From positions 5,784,593 to 5,848,592 of the forward strand of contig CM020620.1 of assembly GCA_009829735.1 (NCBI GenBank): a stretch of DNA of 64,000 nucleotides. The letters are read 5' to 3'. Below the pieces are notes generated by a model. It saw only the letters and a list, made by a program, of their open reading frames with translations. It ran no database searches and was not told the origin of the DNA. The stretch is from Pyropia yezoensis. Its lineage: Eukaryota > Rhodophyta > Bangiophyceae > Bangiales > Bangiaceae. Shown piece after piece: positions 42,945-53,381 of this stretch (position 1 is its first letter; the number at the start of each line of letters is the position of its first letter). The position numbers and the translations under genes were made by a program.

Positions 42945-44093
42945 ATGCACTGGATTTTGCTGCTATCGCTGGGGGTGATGGCTTCTCTCGCAGCCCCCTC
43001 CGTCGGTGCATCGGTCAACTCGGGCGACCTGCCCGACTTGCCGCCCACGTTTCGTGACCGCCTTTCCACGCTGCTCGACTTGGAGGCGGGCCCACTGGCA
43101 GGAGCGGGGGGTGGCAGCGTGGAGAAAGCGCTGCGGGCTGCGCGTGCCGTGTCGGGAGACGCGGACGCCCCAAAGAAGAAGCGGGTGGCGGCGTCCAAGG
43201 CTCTCGTGGAGGCGCTGCGGCTGGTGCGCGGCCTGGAGCAGGCCCGCCGGTGCCACCGGTTTTACCACGAGAACGAACCCGCTAGTCAGTGGGGGCTCTG
43301 CTGCTCACTGACCGGCAGGGGCCCTGGTGCCGCGACCATTGGCGGCCGCTCCCGGCTGTGCTTGGCCATGTCGACCGTCGGCATCCCGGCGCCCGGGTCT
43401 GCGCCCGTCCACGGTCGCCACTTCCTGCGCATCAAAAACACGCGGCCGCTGCGGGCACGCAACGCCGACGGGGCAGTGATGGTCTACGAGGACGATCCAA
43501 AGGCATTGCTCCTGAAGGGCAAGGGCTGGGCCCGCACCCGGCGCGGCGCGCGCAGGCCCCGCTCCCAGTCGCGCCCGGCCAGTACGGCGGCACCGGTGGA
43601 TAATGACGGGAGTGCGCACAGCAGGGCGCGGTCCCCCCCCGCGGCCGTCCGCGTGGCTGAGGATGCCGCGACTGAGGATGTCACGATTCTGCCTATTGGG
43701 GGTATGTCTGTGTTGCGGGGTTCCATTGCGTGTTCCTGGTCCTCTCAGCCCATGCCTGTGATGTGGGCCGCCGCCGCGCAACTGGTGCCGCTCGGCTGGG
43801 CTCCTCTGGTTGCTTGTGTGCGCACTCTACCTTGCGCTGTTGCTGACTGTTCGTTCCATGTGTCTAAAGTTCCCGCCCCCCCCCTCCCTCCTGCGTCCGA
43901 ACCCCGTTTGCGTTTGTGACTGTCCGACCGCGTAGAGAGCTGGGAGGATGAATACCTCGAATATGACGCAGGGGCTCCTTCGGCAGCGTTTGCGTGCCAG
44001 AAGAACCTCAACTCGGACGAGATGTGCATCTACTTTTGTTGCAACACCATGTGGGTGTCCACGGCATTGTGCGCTGACCTCAAGTGCTTTTGA
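42945..44093 (+). CDS. Two-exon secreted Cys-containing protein (304 aa)
   Basis: Exon 1 is 42945-43701, the intron 43702-43935 (234 bp, donor G|GTATGT, acceptor GCGTAG), and exon 2 43936-44093 ending in TGA. Joined length is 915 nt in one frame. The first ~25 residues form a signal peptide (MHWILLLSLGVMASLAAPSVG). The body has a helical, Lys/Arg-rich part, a central Cys pair (GLCCSLTGRG) near residue 120, a basic Arg/Ser stretch, and a short Cys-rich exon 2 with CQKN, CIYFCCNTMW and a C-terminal CADLKCF. The exon 2 cysteines suggest disulfides in a secreted or cell-wall protein. The family is unknown to me. The splice model is supported by consensus sites and by exon 2 being protein-like only in the joined frame. 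Confidence 0.65.
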
Positions 44094-44940
44094 TGGGGAA
44101 GCATCAACTGGGAAGGGGAGGCGGTGACGCGGCGGAAACTAGGCTGGGGGAAGGACGGGTGTCCAGGGGGGAGGGGGGGGCAAGACAAATAGAATGCTTG
44201 GCTGCTTGTCAGAAGGTCAATGCCCTAACGAACGCCAGCCGAGAGGGCAGCGGATGCCCCTTTCCAGACATCTCTGGTTCCACTGTGAAATTCGACCCAC
44301 CGGTAAGCGCCAGTGTTGTTAGCGCCGCCTCCGAGGCGGCGACCCGCCCCGGAGCGGCCGCTCCTTGGGACGCCGCGCGCGAGCGCCCGCTCCGGGCGGG
44401 AAGGCGCACCACCCGACTGAAGGGGAGCTCTGTGAGGGTGTAGCCGCCCCTCGCCAGGTCCGCACCATGGTGGCCGCCTGGCTTCCACAAACAACGCCGC
44501 CACCGCCAACCGAAGCACCGACATACGACAAAAAAAAGGCACCAAGGCCGAATGTTCACAGGCTCTAGCGGATGCGTCGTGCGTGGCGACCAGCGCGGCG
44601 ATACCGGGGGCGGCAGCATCTGAGACGAAGCCGCTGCTACTTGCCGCTGCCACCACTACCGCCGCTACCGCCAACACCGCCGCGACATCCAGTACCGCCA
44701 ACACCGCCGCCTACGGCTAAGGCTGCCATCAGGCGGTGTCGGGAGTGCCGCGTTGGCGTCAGCTGATGGCGGGGGTCGGAGGAGCAGTCGCCCATCCACC
44801 TGCACCACTGCTCGCCTCCTTCGTGTAAGGTCTTCCGCGCGGCCGCCTCAGCAGATTGCGCGCTCACCCTCGCTAGCCAGTAACTCGCAACGGCAAAGGC
44901 TGCCCATCCCTCCGCCCTCCTCTCCCCGCCGCTTCATCCA
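44094..44940. other. Intergenic region, no gene supported
   Basis: Open frames on both strands are low complexity (Ala/Val or Pro/Arg). A CCGCTACCGCC-type repeat lies at 44650-44720. Nothing recognisable. Confidence 0.45.
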
Positions 44941-44949
44941 CCGCATCGC

Positions 44950-45600
44950 CTGTCGCGACCGCATCCCCTACCCCCTCTGCCAGGGCCGCCACCTCGCCCT
45001 ACAGCATGTGGCGGCTCGACAGCTCGGCCAGTGCTCGAACCAGCACCTCCAACCCCCCCCCACCCCGCAGGCGCACCATCTCCACGGGCTCATCTGGCAA
45101 GCGGCGGGGTTCCCCCAGGCGCGGCACGGCACACATACCATCCAGCTGCGCCATGAACAGCGCATCATGGTAGGCACAAACGAGAAAAGGCGGGATAAGG
45201 AGAGGTCCGCGTCAGCTGCCCGCCGCCGCCACCGCCGTTGCCGCCCCTGCCGACTGCTGAGGCCTCGGCAGAGAGCGCAAACGTCGCAGCCGCCAGCGAG
45301 GTGTCGGTGCGGGTGGCCATGACCGCCCCCCGCGCGCGTCTGCCGCCCCCCGAAACAGATGGCCCACCTCGACGAGAACAGCCGCTACGATGGCCGTCAC
45401 CGCCAGTGCAGGCGGAGCGGATTGCCTCAAAAGTGGAGCCCCCGCTCCATGGGAAGCTCAAGGAAAGTGGTACAAGCGCCCACCGGCAGTGCCACACTCT
45501 CGCGCCAGCCCGTGTAGACCGCCGCGGCTTGGGCGGCCACCAGCGCCACACCAGCCGTGCCGAGCAGGAGGTCCGCGACGGCCGGAAAGAGAGGGCCCCC
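44950..45600 (-). pseudogene. Broken membrane-protein remnant, unrecognised
   Basis: Protein-like segments appear in different minus-strand frames directly downstream of DPH4. The first is a hydrophobic one starting LFPAVADLLLGTAGVALV, with ...LPMERGLHF ending in a stop near 45430. The second is hydrophobic, ALAVTAIVAAVLVEVGHLF, near 45390-45330. The third is a soluble piece near 45190-45010 (YHDALFMAQLDGMCAV, then a G-run frame change into LEVLVRALAELSS). This suggests a polytopic membrane protein gene broken by indels. Unrecognised introns are possible but no good splice pairs were found. The family is not recognised. Confidence 0.3.
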
Positions 45601-45606
45601 AACAGA

Positions 45607-46182
45607 TTATCCCCCCACCCCCTCCCCCTCCCCAACCACCCTCACCGACAGGGAGCAGGTGTCACATGCCACCACCCCCCCCGGCCCGTCGACGAGTGCG
45701 GCGGGGATGGCGAAGCCCCCCCCACAGCGGCAAGTGGCCGTGTAGGTGCCGCCGTCGGATGGCTCGTCCAGGTCCTCCAGCTCGAGGGTGCCGGCCAGCG
45801 CGGGCGCCGCCGCCGCCGCCGCCGCCGCCGCCAGGCGCGCGTCGTACGAGGCGCGGGCGGCGGGGTCGGCCAGCACCGCCGCGGCGGTGGTGACGGCGAC
45901 AAAGGCGGCGGCGGCGGCGGCACCGTCAGTGGGCTCAGGTGGGGGGGGGGCACCCGCCGTGGGGGTACGGACCCCTGACCCGCCGGGGGAGGGGGGACAG
46001 GGGGCAGATGGGGCGCCAGTTGGGGGGGCGCACCCGGCCCGCGCCGGCGGCGGAGGAGACGGCCGCTGCCGGTCGGGGTGGGTGCGGAGGGTGGCGGCAA
46101 GGTAGGCGCGGCGGATGGTGGCGGAGCTGGCCGACCGGTCCACGCCCAGAACCTCGTAGTGGGTGGGGCGGAGGGCACTCAT
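45607..46182 (-). CDS. DPH4: DPH4/DNAJC24-type J-domain protein with CSL zinc finger
   Basis: 191 aa, ATG at 46182 (MSALRPTHYEVLGV) to TAA at 45607-45609. The J domain covers about residues 7-40 with the HPD motif (RTHPDR), followed by a Pro/Ala-rich insertion before the domain's last part (DPAARASYDARL). The C-terminal CSL-type zinc-binding domain has CRC and CDTCS (TATCRCGGGF ... VVACDTCSLSVRV). This pairing is diagnostic of DPH4 (Jjj3/DNAJC24), which acts with Dph1-Dph2-Dph3 in the first step of diphthamide synthesis on elongation factor 2. The longer upstream frame is not conserved. The Pro/Ala-rich J-domain insertion and the Ala9 run are unusual. Confidence 0.85.
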   Translation of the reverse strand: MSALRPTHYEVLGVDRSASSATIRRAYLAATLRTHPDRQRPSPPPPARAGCAPPTGAPSAPCPPSPGGSGVRTPTAGAPPPPEPTDGAAAAAAFVAVTTAAAVLADPAARASYDARLAAAAAAAAAPALAGTLELEDLDEPSDGGTYTATCRCGGGFAIPAALVDGPGGVVACDTCSLSVRVVGEGEGVGG

Positions 46183-47674
46183 GGTGCACTCCCACCCGGG
46201 CGAGGAGGGGGAGAGGGGGGAGGGGGAAGAGGGCGACAGCAAGGCCGAGTGCCGGTGCGCCCAGGTGAAGTCGGCCCAGTAACTCTGCCAGGGCCGTTGA
46301 TGGGAGAGGTTGTCCCCACACCAAAAACAAAGGGGGAAGGGGGTGGGGCGTGGGGCGGGGCGGCACGGCGCGGGGGTGTAGGAGGCAAAGGTGACAAGGA
46401 GCGCCCCCTTCGAACAACGCCGGCTGTAGTGTCGATCCAACGGAGAGAACCAAGCGGCAAAAGAGCCGTGTCCTCGAAAAACCGGACCAGACAATCCGAA
46501 ATGTCCAAAATGGCGCACAGAAAAGCATCGACTTTCCTTTTTCTTTTGCAGCCCCCACAGCTACATTTTTTGTTGTAACTTGAAAAGATTTGGCCGCAAC
46601 GCGCTCTTTATGCTTAGTTACGGCTAGATTTAGTTCATTACTTTCGATATGGGTCGTTTTAAATTACTTAATCTGTTTCGCAATATTTAAACACAACGAT
46701 TTTTGAAAACTTCATAAATTCTCACCAAAAGCTTGCTTTATATTATAAATGGAGAGAATCCAAATTAATAAACTAAAATGGTGTGGCCTAAAAAATACGG
46801 CGAAACACATATCAACTTGGTTTTCAGAGTGGCTGCGACCCGCCACGCGCTCCGTCGAGAGCCCCCTAAACGACCAAGACCACCACTGCCACTACCATCA
46901 CATGTCGCGGCAGCGGTGGCCAGCTGCTGCGAGTGGATGAACACCGAGCACGTCGGGGTGCGGTTGGCGGTTGGCCACGACGGCGGTGGCGGTGGTGGCA
47001 GCGGTGGCGGAGGGGTGGGTGCGCTGCCCCCGCCTGCTCCCCCGCCGCCGCTGCCACCGAATGCGGCCTCAGTGGAGGAGGAAGCCCAGGTGGTACCCGC
47101 TCGGCGATGGCCGCCACGGGAGAAGAGGAAGTGAGCCCCCACCAATTTTGCCTGCCCACCACCCGACCCGCCGCTGCGCGTTGCCGCCACCCCGCCCACC
47201 CACGTGACAAAGATGTCAGGCTGTGTCAACGGGCAGCGGACAGCAGGACCACCGCGGGTGGCAAGCCGTATGTTTTGCCGGGTGCCCACCCCGCCTGCCC
47301 AACAACCACCCCTACTGCCGCCACCCATGGAGGCACCCGCCCTGCGGTTGCCACGGGTGACTGTGTCCCAGACGGGGGGCGACGGCCAAGGTAACACGGC
47401 CCATGCCATCCCTGTCGTCCACAAGGCGGCCAGAGCCCCGGCACCCTCGTTGCCGCCCCCACCATCGAGTGACGAAGGAGGTGTTGCCGCCACCGCTGCT
47501 GAAACCACCGCCACCATCGGCTGTGGCGGCCGTCGCCTCTGTCCCCGCCGCCGCCGTCATGGTGCTGCTGCCTGGCCGCGGCCCGGCCAAGGCAGCCGAA
47601 TGGAAGGGCGGCCGGCAGCCCGCCGCCGCCCTCCTTCGAGGCACCACGCCTGGCGCCACGAGCGGCGACATCTA
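46183..47674. other. Intergenic region with an AT-rich island
   Basis: It holds the upstream region of DPH4 and, at about 46555-46830, a markedly A/T-rich segment unlike its surroundings. From 46850 on, the sequence is GCC/ACC-repeat rich. Long frames there are low-complexity shadows. No gene is supported. Confidence 0.45.
46555..46830. other. AT-rich island of possible foreign or organellar origin
   Basis: About 275 bp of roughly one-third G+C, by eye, lie in a region of about two-thirds G+C, with abrupt edges (after GCAGCCCCCACAG and before GGCTGCGACCCGCC). No open frame or RNA was recognised. Confidence 0.45.
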
Positions 47675-48903
47675 TCAGGCCGGCCCACCCGCCAGCTCTG
47701 TGGCGACGTCCTCCAAAAACGCCGCGATTTCCACGGCCGGCACCACTACCGAATGCCCCTGCCAGGTGCCTCCGCCTACGGGGACCAGCGCCTCGAGCAG
47801 CCCCACGCACGGGGGCGGCCAGCCGCCGCCGCCGCCGCCGCCGCCAATCTCACTACCGCCGCCGCCCGCCTGCCCTCCTTGCCCGCCGCCAACGTCACCG
47901 CCGGCGGCCAGGACTGGGCCCCCACACATGCCCAGCACGGTCATCCCTGCGGCGGTGCGGACGAGCGAGCGGCCCGGGTCGACGCGGGCAACCACCCCAG
48001 CCACAGCCCGGGGCAGCTGTGGCGGGATGCCGCTGTCCCCACCGCTGCCGTTACTATCCCCATCGCCGCCGTCGGTGGCGCCATCAGCCGCAACGGGGGC
48101 GGACGCCAGGTCCGCCATTGCCCCTCCAACGGCAACGACCCGGTCACCCGAGGCGGCCACGCCAAGCGGCAGCACCGCCACCGATCGGGTCAGGGCGGCC
48201 ACCTGCGCGGCGTCGAGCACGAACGCCGCCAGGTCCAACGACACGTGCCGGAACGCGCCCGCCGCTTCGACGCGCACCCCGCCCGCCGCGAGCGACGCCG
48301 CGTGGGTGGACCGGTCATACCCGCCGGCCGCCCCCCCTCCCCCCCCACGCGCGCCGCTCGCGGGAAACGCCGCGAGCGTGTGGGTGACGGCGCCGTCCGA
48401 GAGGTGGTCCATCCACTCTTGGGGGTAGTAGCCCCGGAAGCGGTGGGGCGCCGCCACGTGCGCGGCTGCCACCGCCACCACCCGGGGGGGGGCAACCGTC
48501 ACCGCCGCGGGGCGGGCAGTGGGGGGGGGGGGGGGGGGGGAGCCCCAGACGCGGCAGAGGACACCCCGGTGGCGGAGGCACCGCCCGGGGGGGCACCCCG
48601 CGCGGGCGGCGGCGTCGGCGGCGGCGTCGGCGGCCGAGGCGGTGGCAGCTGGGTGAGGAAGGCGGTGCCCGCGCAGAGGTACTCGGGCTGCCGCATGCCC
48701 TGCTCGGGGAGGCAAAACCAGGAGGTGTGGGCGAGAGAGAGGGCCACGGCCAGGGGGGCCAAGGAGGGAGCCGCTGGGGGGTGGGACGTGTGCCACCGAA
48801 GCTGGGTGCGGGCGTGGGGTGGGGGCGGGGGCACGTGCAACGAAGGGGACGCGCGGTAAACGCGGAGGCGCCGGCCGGCGAGGCTTCGACAATAAAGAGC
48901 CAT
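47675..48903 (-). CDS. Trypsin-fold protein with Cys at the nucleophile position (frame change at G20)
   Basis: The ATG at 48903 begins an Arg/Ser/Leu-rich N-terminus (MALYCRSLAGRRLRVYRAS), probably a mitochondrial or plastid targeting peptide. Around 48660-48640 the frame encodes LCAGTAFLTQLPPP. A run of 20 G at 48521-48540 then changes frame, and the next frame continues PPRVVAVAAAHVAAPHRF with the expected His of a chymotrypsin-like fold (GTAFL ... AAHV). Near 47910-47930 comes GMTVLGMCGGPVL, where GxSGGP of active serine proteases reads GMCGGP. It ends at 47675. The order fits a trypsin/HtrA-like beta-barrel domain with cysteine replacing serine. Function is unknown; it could be a cysteine-nucleophile or inactive form. 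The frame change is most likely a homopolymer length error, since both sides are needed for one domain. Confidence 0.55.
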
Positions 48904-49694
48904 GGGGGGGAGACGTGCAAGGGGGACAACCGAAAGGGATGAACGAAGGGAGTCGGCAGAGGCCGATCGGCAAGCCAATGCAGCAGGAGCAGGCAGCAGG
49001 TGGACGAAGACAAGCTAAGGGATGGACAGCGAAGGCGATCACCCATGAAGATCGCGAACAGACAGGAGAAAAGACTGCAGAGACTGCCACGCGATCGACG
49101 GCTGTGTTAGCGACGTCGCTCCAAGTGGCATGTATTCGTAAAGTTCATGTTTTTGTGGTCTCAAGCATGGTTGGCAAAATGCATGCATTCCGCGAGGGTT
49201 GGGAGGAGCCACGCCTGCTGGGGCACCCGTGCCGCTGACGTATGGACGGGTGAACGCTCTCGGTTCTCACTGCCCCTGACGGCTGTCGATGCGCGCCCAC
49301 ACTTGATGCCGTCCACCATGGACTGCACCGCCTCCTGGGCCTGGGGCAAAAAAGTCTTGGCAATGTAGAGCTCGGCGAGGGGGGCCTCCACCATGGCCCC
49401 CGTCTTGATGTGCCATCATGGCCATGATGGCCCTGTGGCCTGCTGCGCGCCGCCAGGGCTCTGCCTCACTCCCCCCCCCCCCCTGACACCCGTGAGGTGG
49501 CGGCCAGCGCGCCAGCAGTCCTTTTTAATGTGTATGTAACACAGCCTCGCGGCGCGCAGCCACAGCCGTGGTCGAAGCGGCCCCAGCTGCATAGAAGTGG
49601 CCTGAAGGACTCCCGACTTGAGGCGCACGAGAGCAGCTGGCGCTCGCCAGCCTGTGGGCTCGCCAACCACCCCCCCCCCCATCGCAACTACGTC
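48904..49694. other. Intergenic region
   Basis: It separates the trypsin-fold gene start (48903) from the TRAPPC13 stop (49695), both on the minus strand. It contains only the short peptidase-like fragment listed separately, and C runs near 49471 and 49672. Confidence 0.45.
49298..49395 (-). pseudogene. Possible M13 metallopeptidase (neprilysin-like) fragment
   Basis: About 32 codons (VEAPLAELYIAKTFLPQAQ, then EAVQSMVDGIK) resemble the conserved helix of M13 peptidases, where a 'G.LY....F...A...V..MV..I' pattern is typical. No other part of such a gene is seen nearby, so it is a short remnant if real. The call rests on one pattern match. Confidence 0.25.
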
Positions 49695-50881
49695 TCAGGT
49701 CGCCACCACCACCTTGACAGGGGGTGCATCCCAACCGCGCCCCCGCCCCTCCACCGCCCGCACGCCATCGAGGGTGGCCTCCCCCCCCGCCTTCCCCCCG
49801 CACCCGCCCGGCACGCCGAGTACCATCAGCACCACGTCGACTTCCACTCCCCCCCCCACGGGCAGCTCCCCCACGGACACCCCACTGACGCCGACGCCTA
49901 CCACCCCCCCGCTGCCCCGGTCCCGCCGTACCTGCACGTACACCCGCCGGACCGCCTCGGTGCCCGCGTTGGTCACCCGCACCCGCGCGGCAAAGGGGGT
50001 GTGCGCGGGCACCGCCGCCGGCACCGCCACGACGGCCACGTCCAGGGCCATGCCGGCGGGGCGCGGCGGCGGGGGGGGCGCCTCGACTGCCGCCGCGGCG
50101 GGGAGGTGGCCGTCCTCCCCGGCGCCCGACCGCCAGCGCAGGGAGAGGGTGCCGAGCGACGGGGCCAGCCGCGGGCCGGGGGGGGAGGTGACGAGGAAGA
50201 AGAGGACGGTGGTGTCTGCAGGGGACAGGCCCCGCCGGGGGGGGAGGGCGCGCTCCAGCGCCGCCGCCGATAGCCGCCCGTTGCGGACGTCGCCCGACGT
50301 GTCCAGACTAGACGGAGAGGTGGGTGAGGTGGGCGCAGAGATGGCGGCCGTCGACGAGTCGGGCGACGATGGGTGCGGCGGCAAGGCTGCACGGCCAGCT
50401 GTCCCTGCCGCGGACGCCGTGGCACCGGCGGCGCGGCTCCCCACGGGCGTCAGCAGCGTGGCGGTCATCAACGCCGCATCCGCCACCGCAATGGCCGCCG
50501 TCGACAGGTACAGCGGCAGGGGCATGACGTTGGTGACCGACACCCGCACCAGGTGGCGGGCAGACCCAGTCGCGGCAGCGGTGGCGGCGGCGGTCCCCTC
50601 CGTGGCATCGCCACCACTGCAGGGGACCCCCCCGGGGGGGGGGGGGAGCGCCACCACCGCCCCCCGCCCCCGCAGCGGTACGACGCCCCGGCCGGTGGGC
50701 ACGTACGCCTCGACGCGGACGGCCACGCGGAGCGGCGGGAGGACGTTGAACCGAAAGGTCTGCTTGAGGTGCCCCCCCGCGCCGGCCACCCGCGCCTCAC
50801 ACACCAGCACGTGCACGCCAATGTCCACCACCGCCGCACACACACGCTCAATGGCGCCGCCGCCCCCACCCCCGCCCGCGC

Positions 50882-50915
<34 letters not shown>

Positions 50916-51451
50916 TACGCGCACGGGCCGCCACTCGTCGTCCCCCCCCCGGTCCAGGCGCAGCCGCTCCCCCGCAGGGGACACGAGCCGCACGCACACG
51001 CTCGCGGGGACGCCCACCCCCCCCCCCCCCCGGGCACGCGGGCGTGGACGGCAACGAGCGCCCGAAAGTCCTCCCCCGCGTAGATGCTGCCAAACGCCGA
51101 CGGTAGGACGGTGGTGGTGCCGAGGCCCGCGGGGGCGCCCTCCCCCTCATGCCGAGGCGGGTGCTCCACCGACGGCGGCGGCGGCAGCGGCCCGTCGTCG
51201 GGAAGGACCGCCAGTGGCGACGGCGGCGGGCCGTCGGCGCCGCCCGTGGCGCCGCCAGGGGAGGATGGGCTGGGGGGGGCGGCGGGGAAGTCGGGCAGCA
51301 TGGGCATCGTCGGCCGCCGTGAGGGCGTCGGCCGCACCAGCCGCATGACGCGGAAGAGGAGGGGGTGCTCACCTGTGGGGGAGGTGGGCGTGCCGACGCG
51401 GTCGGGGACGGGCAGGGGGGAGAGGGGGGGGGGCGGGTGGGCAGACGCCAT
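49695..51451 (-). CDS. TRAPPC13: TRAPPC13-like TRAPP complex subunit (frame change at C15)
   Basis: From the ATG at 51451 the first part encodes LLFRVMRLVRPT and VLPSAFGSIYAGEDFRALV, matching the start of TRAPPC13 (DUF974 family). A run of 15 C at 51017-51031 changes the frame, and the other frame continues with VCVRLVSPAGERLRL, then GVHVLVCEARVAGAGG and LKQTFRFNVLPPLRV, matching the 'LGxHxLVC ... FKFQVLKPLDV' core of the family. The remainder reads beta-rich segments to the stop at 49695. TRAPPC13 belongs to the TRAPPII/III complexes that act in Golgi and autophagy trafficking. Pro/Gly/Ala-rich linkers make the protein longer than usual. The frame change is probably an assembly error, because the domain continues across it. 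Confidence 0.8.
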
Positions 51452-52067
51452 GACGGTGGGGAGGGGAGGGGAGGGGGGATCAGCGACGGAAGGGAATGAG
51501 GGTGGCGAGGGGAAGAGGGGAGGCAAGTTACCGAGAAGGAGGGGCAATGACGACGCGGGGGGCACATCCACGCGTCCTGATGCGGTGGAGGTCAGTCACG
51601 TCATAGCGCCGGTGGTCCGTACGGGACTCGGTGCTGCCGCCTGGTTGTCGGTCGAAGAAACAGGGGCAGAGACGCTTGCAAGCCGCGACGCGAGGGTTTC
51701 ACCATGAAAGGCACTGAAAATTGAAAATGCCTGCCGCCCTGTCCCTGGCCCAGATGCTCTCGTGACCCCGTCCACAGGCGATGCACCCGCACTCCTGCGC
51801 CGTGCGCACCTCCCATCGGGGTGCGCGGTCAAATGTGACGTTGGGCTGGTTCCACCCCCCTCTCCACCATCCACGCCCGGCTAGTCCCGCCTGACCAGTC
51901 GCTGGCGCTCTCCCCCTCTGCTCGCCAGCGGGCACGGGACTTCTTCCCCCCCACCTGTCCTCATCCCCACGCCTGACTTGTGTGTGCTGTGCCACTGCTC
52001 CCTGGGTGGCGGGGGCGCCGTTGTTCTTGCCTTGTCGCCCACCGTGCCTCCCGCAGCGGCTTTGGCC
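51452..52067. promoter_or_regulatory. Divergent promoter region TRAPPC13 / DUF4336
   Basis: 616 bp between the two start codons. The left half is purine-rich on the plus strand. No TATA box was identified. Confidence 0.35.
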
Positions 52068-53381
52068 ATGGCGCCATCGGCGCTGCCGCTGGCGTTTGCG
52101 CCGGCGCTCCCGACGCGCGGCGCCGCGGCGCCGCGGCGGTGCCTGGCGCGGCGTCGCCCGCCCTTGCGGGCAACCCCCCCCCCCCCCCCGGTCCCGCTGC
52201 GATGCCGTTCGCGGCGCAGCCGCCCCGCCCCCCCGCGGGCGTCGCTGCTCGGCCGTGGGTACCTCAACTTTACCTTTTTCCCCTTCCCCCTGCGGCCGCA
52301 GCTGGTGCGGCGGACGACGGTCAAGGAGGTCATTCCCGACACGATGTGGTGCTTTGAGCAGGAGCACGGCCTCGGCTTCACCAACGTCGCCACCAATATC
52401 CGCATGACCGTTGTGCGCCTGTCCACCGGCGGCCTGTGGGTGCACGCGCCGGTGGCGCCGACGCCCGAGTGCCTCGCCCTGCTGCGCGGCCTGGGCGGGG
52501 ACGTCGAGCACCTGGTGCTGCCCACCTTCGCGTACGAGCACAAAATCTTCCTGGCGCCCATGAGCCGCCGCTTCCCGTCGGCCCGCGTGTACGTTGCGCC
52601 GTCGCAGTGGACGTGGCCAGTGCCGCTGCCGCTGCCGCTGCTGGGCATTTTTGGCGCGCAAGTGCTGGATGAGAAGGCGCCGCCGCCGTGGGCGGATGAG
52701 CTCCCGTTGAGGGTGCTGGGCCCGGCGGGGCTGGGGCCCTTTCCCTTTACCGAAGTGGCCTTCCTCCACCGCGCCTCCAAGACGCTCCTCGTGACTGACG
52801 CGGTGGTGTGGATCCCCCAGTCGCCGCCCCCCGTCCTTGCCGCTTCGGCGGTGGAGACGTACGCACGAAACAACGTCCTGGTGCGCCTCCGGCGGGGACG
52901 CCGCGGCCTGGCCGTCGCCGCGTCGCTGCCCGCCGGTGGCAATGACGTGGGGGACGCTGCAGAGCGGGCTGCCCGTGGCTGGCAGCGCATCGTCCTCCTC
53001 GTCCTCTACTTTGTGCCGTTTGACCTGATCGACCCCGGCCCCGCGTTTGCCGCCACTGCGGGGCGGCTGGTCGTTGCCCCCGTCGTGCGTATCCTGGTCT
53101 TCCCCTCCATCCGCCATAGCGTGCGGCGGTGGGTGGACGCGGTGTGCGAGTGGGACTTTACGAGCGTCCTCCCAGCGCACTTTGACGGGCCCGTGCCGAG
53201 CGGGCCCGCCGAGTTCCGCGACGCATTTGCATTCCTCGGGGGGGAGGGGGACGCGTCGGGGGATGGGGAGCCGGTAGAGGCGGTGAGCTACGGCTCGCCG
53301 TCGCTGCCGTCCAAGGACCGGCGGGCGCTGGACACGCTTGCCAGGGGACTCCGACTGGTGGGGGTGGTCAAGCCCGAGTGA
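52068..53381 (+). CDS. DUF4336 family protein, plastid-targeted
   Basis: A single exon of 437 aa, ATG 52068 to TGA 53379-53381. The first ~60 residues are Ala/Pro/Arg-rich with few acidic residues, as expected for a plastid transit peptide. The rest matches DUF4336: NIRMTVVRLSTGGLWVHAPV, HLVLPTFAYEHKIFLAPM, VYVAPSQWTWPVPLPL, then EVAFLHRASKTLLVTDAV and a C-terminal WDFTSVLPAHFDGP. The family is found in plants, algae and cyanobacteria and resembles the metallo-hydrolase fold; its biochemical role is not established. LVVAPVVRILVF and LLVLYFVPFDLI may be membrane-associated. The presence of this family supports a photosynthetic host. An upstream in-frame ATG at 51978 adds 30 non-conserved residues and was not used. 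Confidence 0.85.
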   Translation: MAPSALPLAFAPALPTRGAAAPRRCLARRRPPLRATPPPPPVPLRCRSRRSRPAPPRASLLGRGYLNFTFFPFPLRPQLVRRTTVKEVIPDTMWCFEQEHGLGFTNVATNIRMTVVRLSTGGLWVHAPVAPTPECLALLRGLGGDVEHLVLPTFAYEHKIFLAPMSRRFPSARVYVAPSQWTWPVPLPLPLLGIFGAQVLDEKAPPPWADELPLRVLGPAGLGPFPFTEVAFLHRASKTLLVTDAVVWIPQSPPPVLAASAVETYARNNVLVRLRRGRRGLAVAASLPAGGNDVGDAAERAARGWQRIVLLVLYFVPFDLIDPGPAFAATAGRLVVAPVVRILVFPSIRHSVRRWVDAVCEWDFTSVLPAHFDGPVPSGPAEFRDAFAFLGGEGDASGDGEPVEAVSYGSPSLPSKDRRALDTLARGLRLVGVVKPE

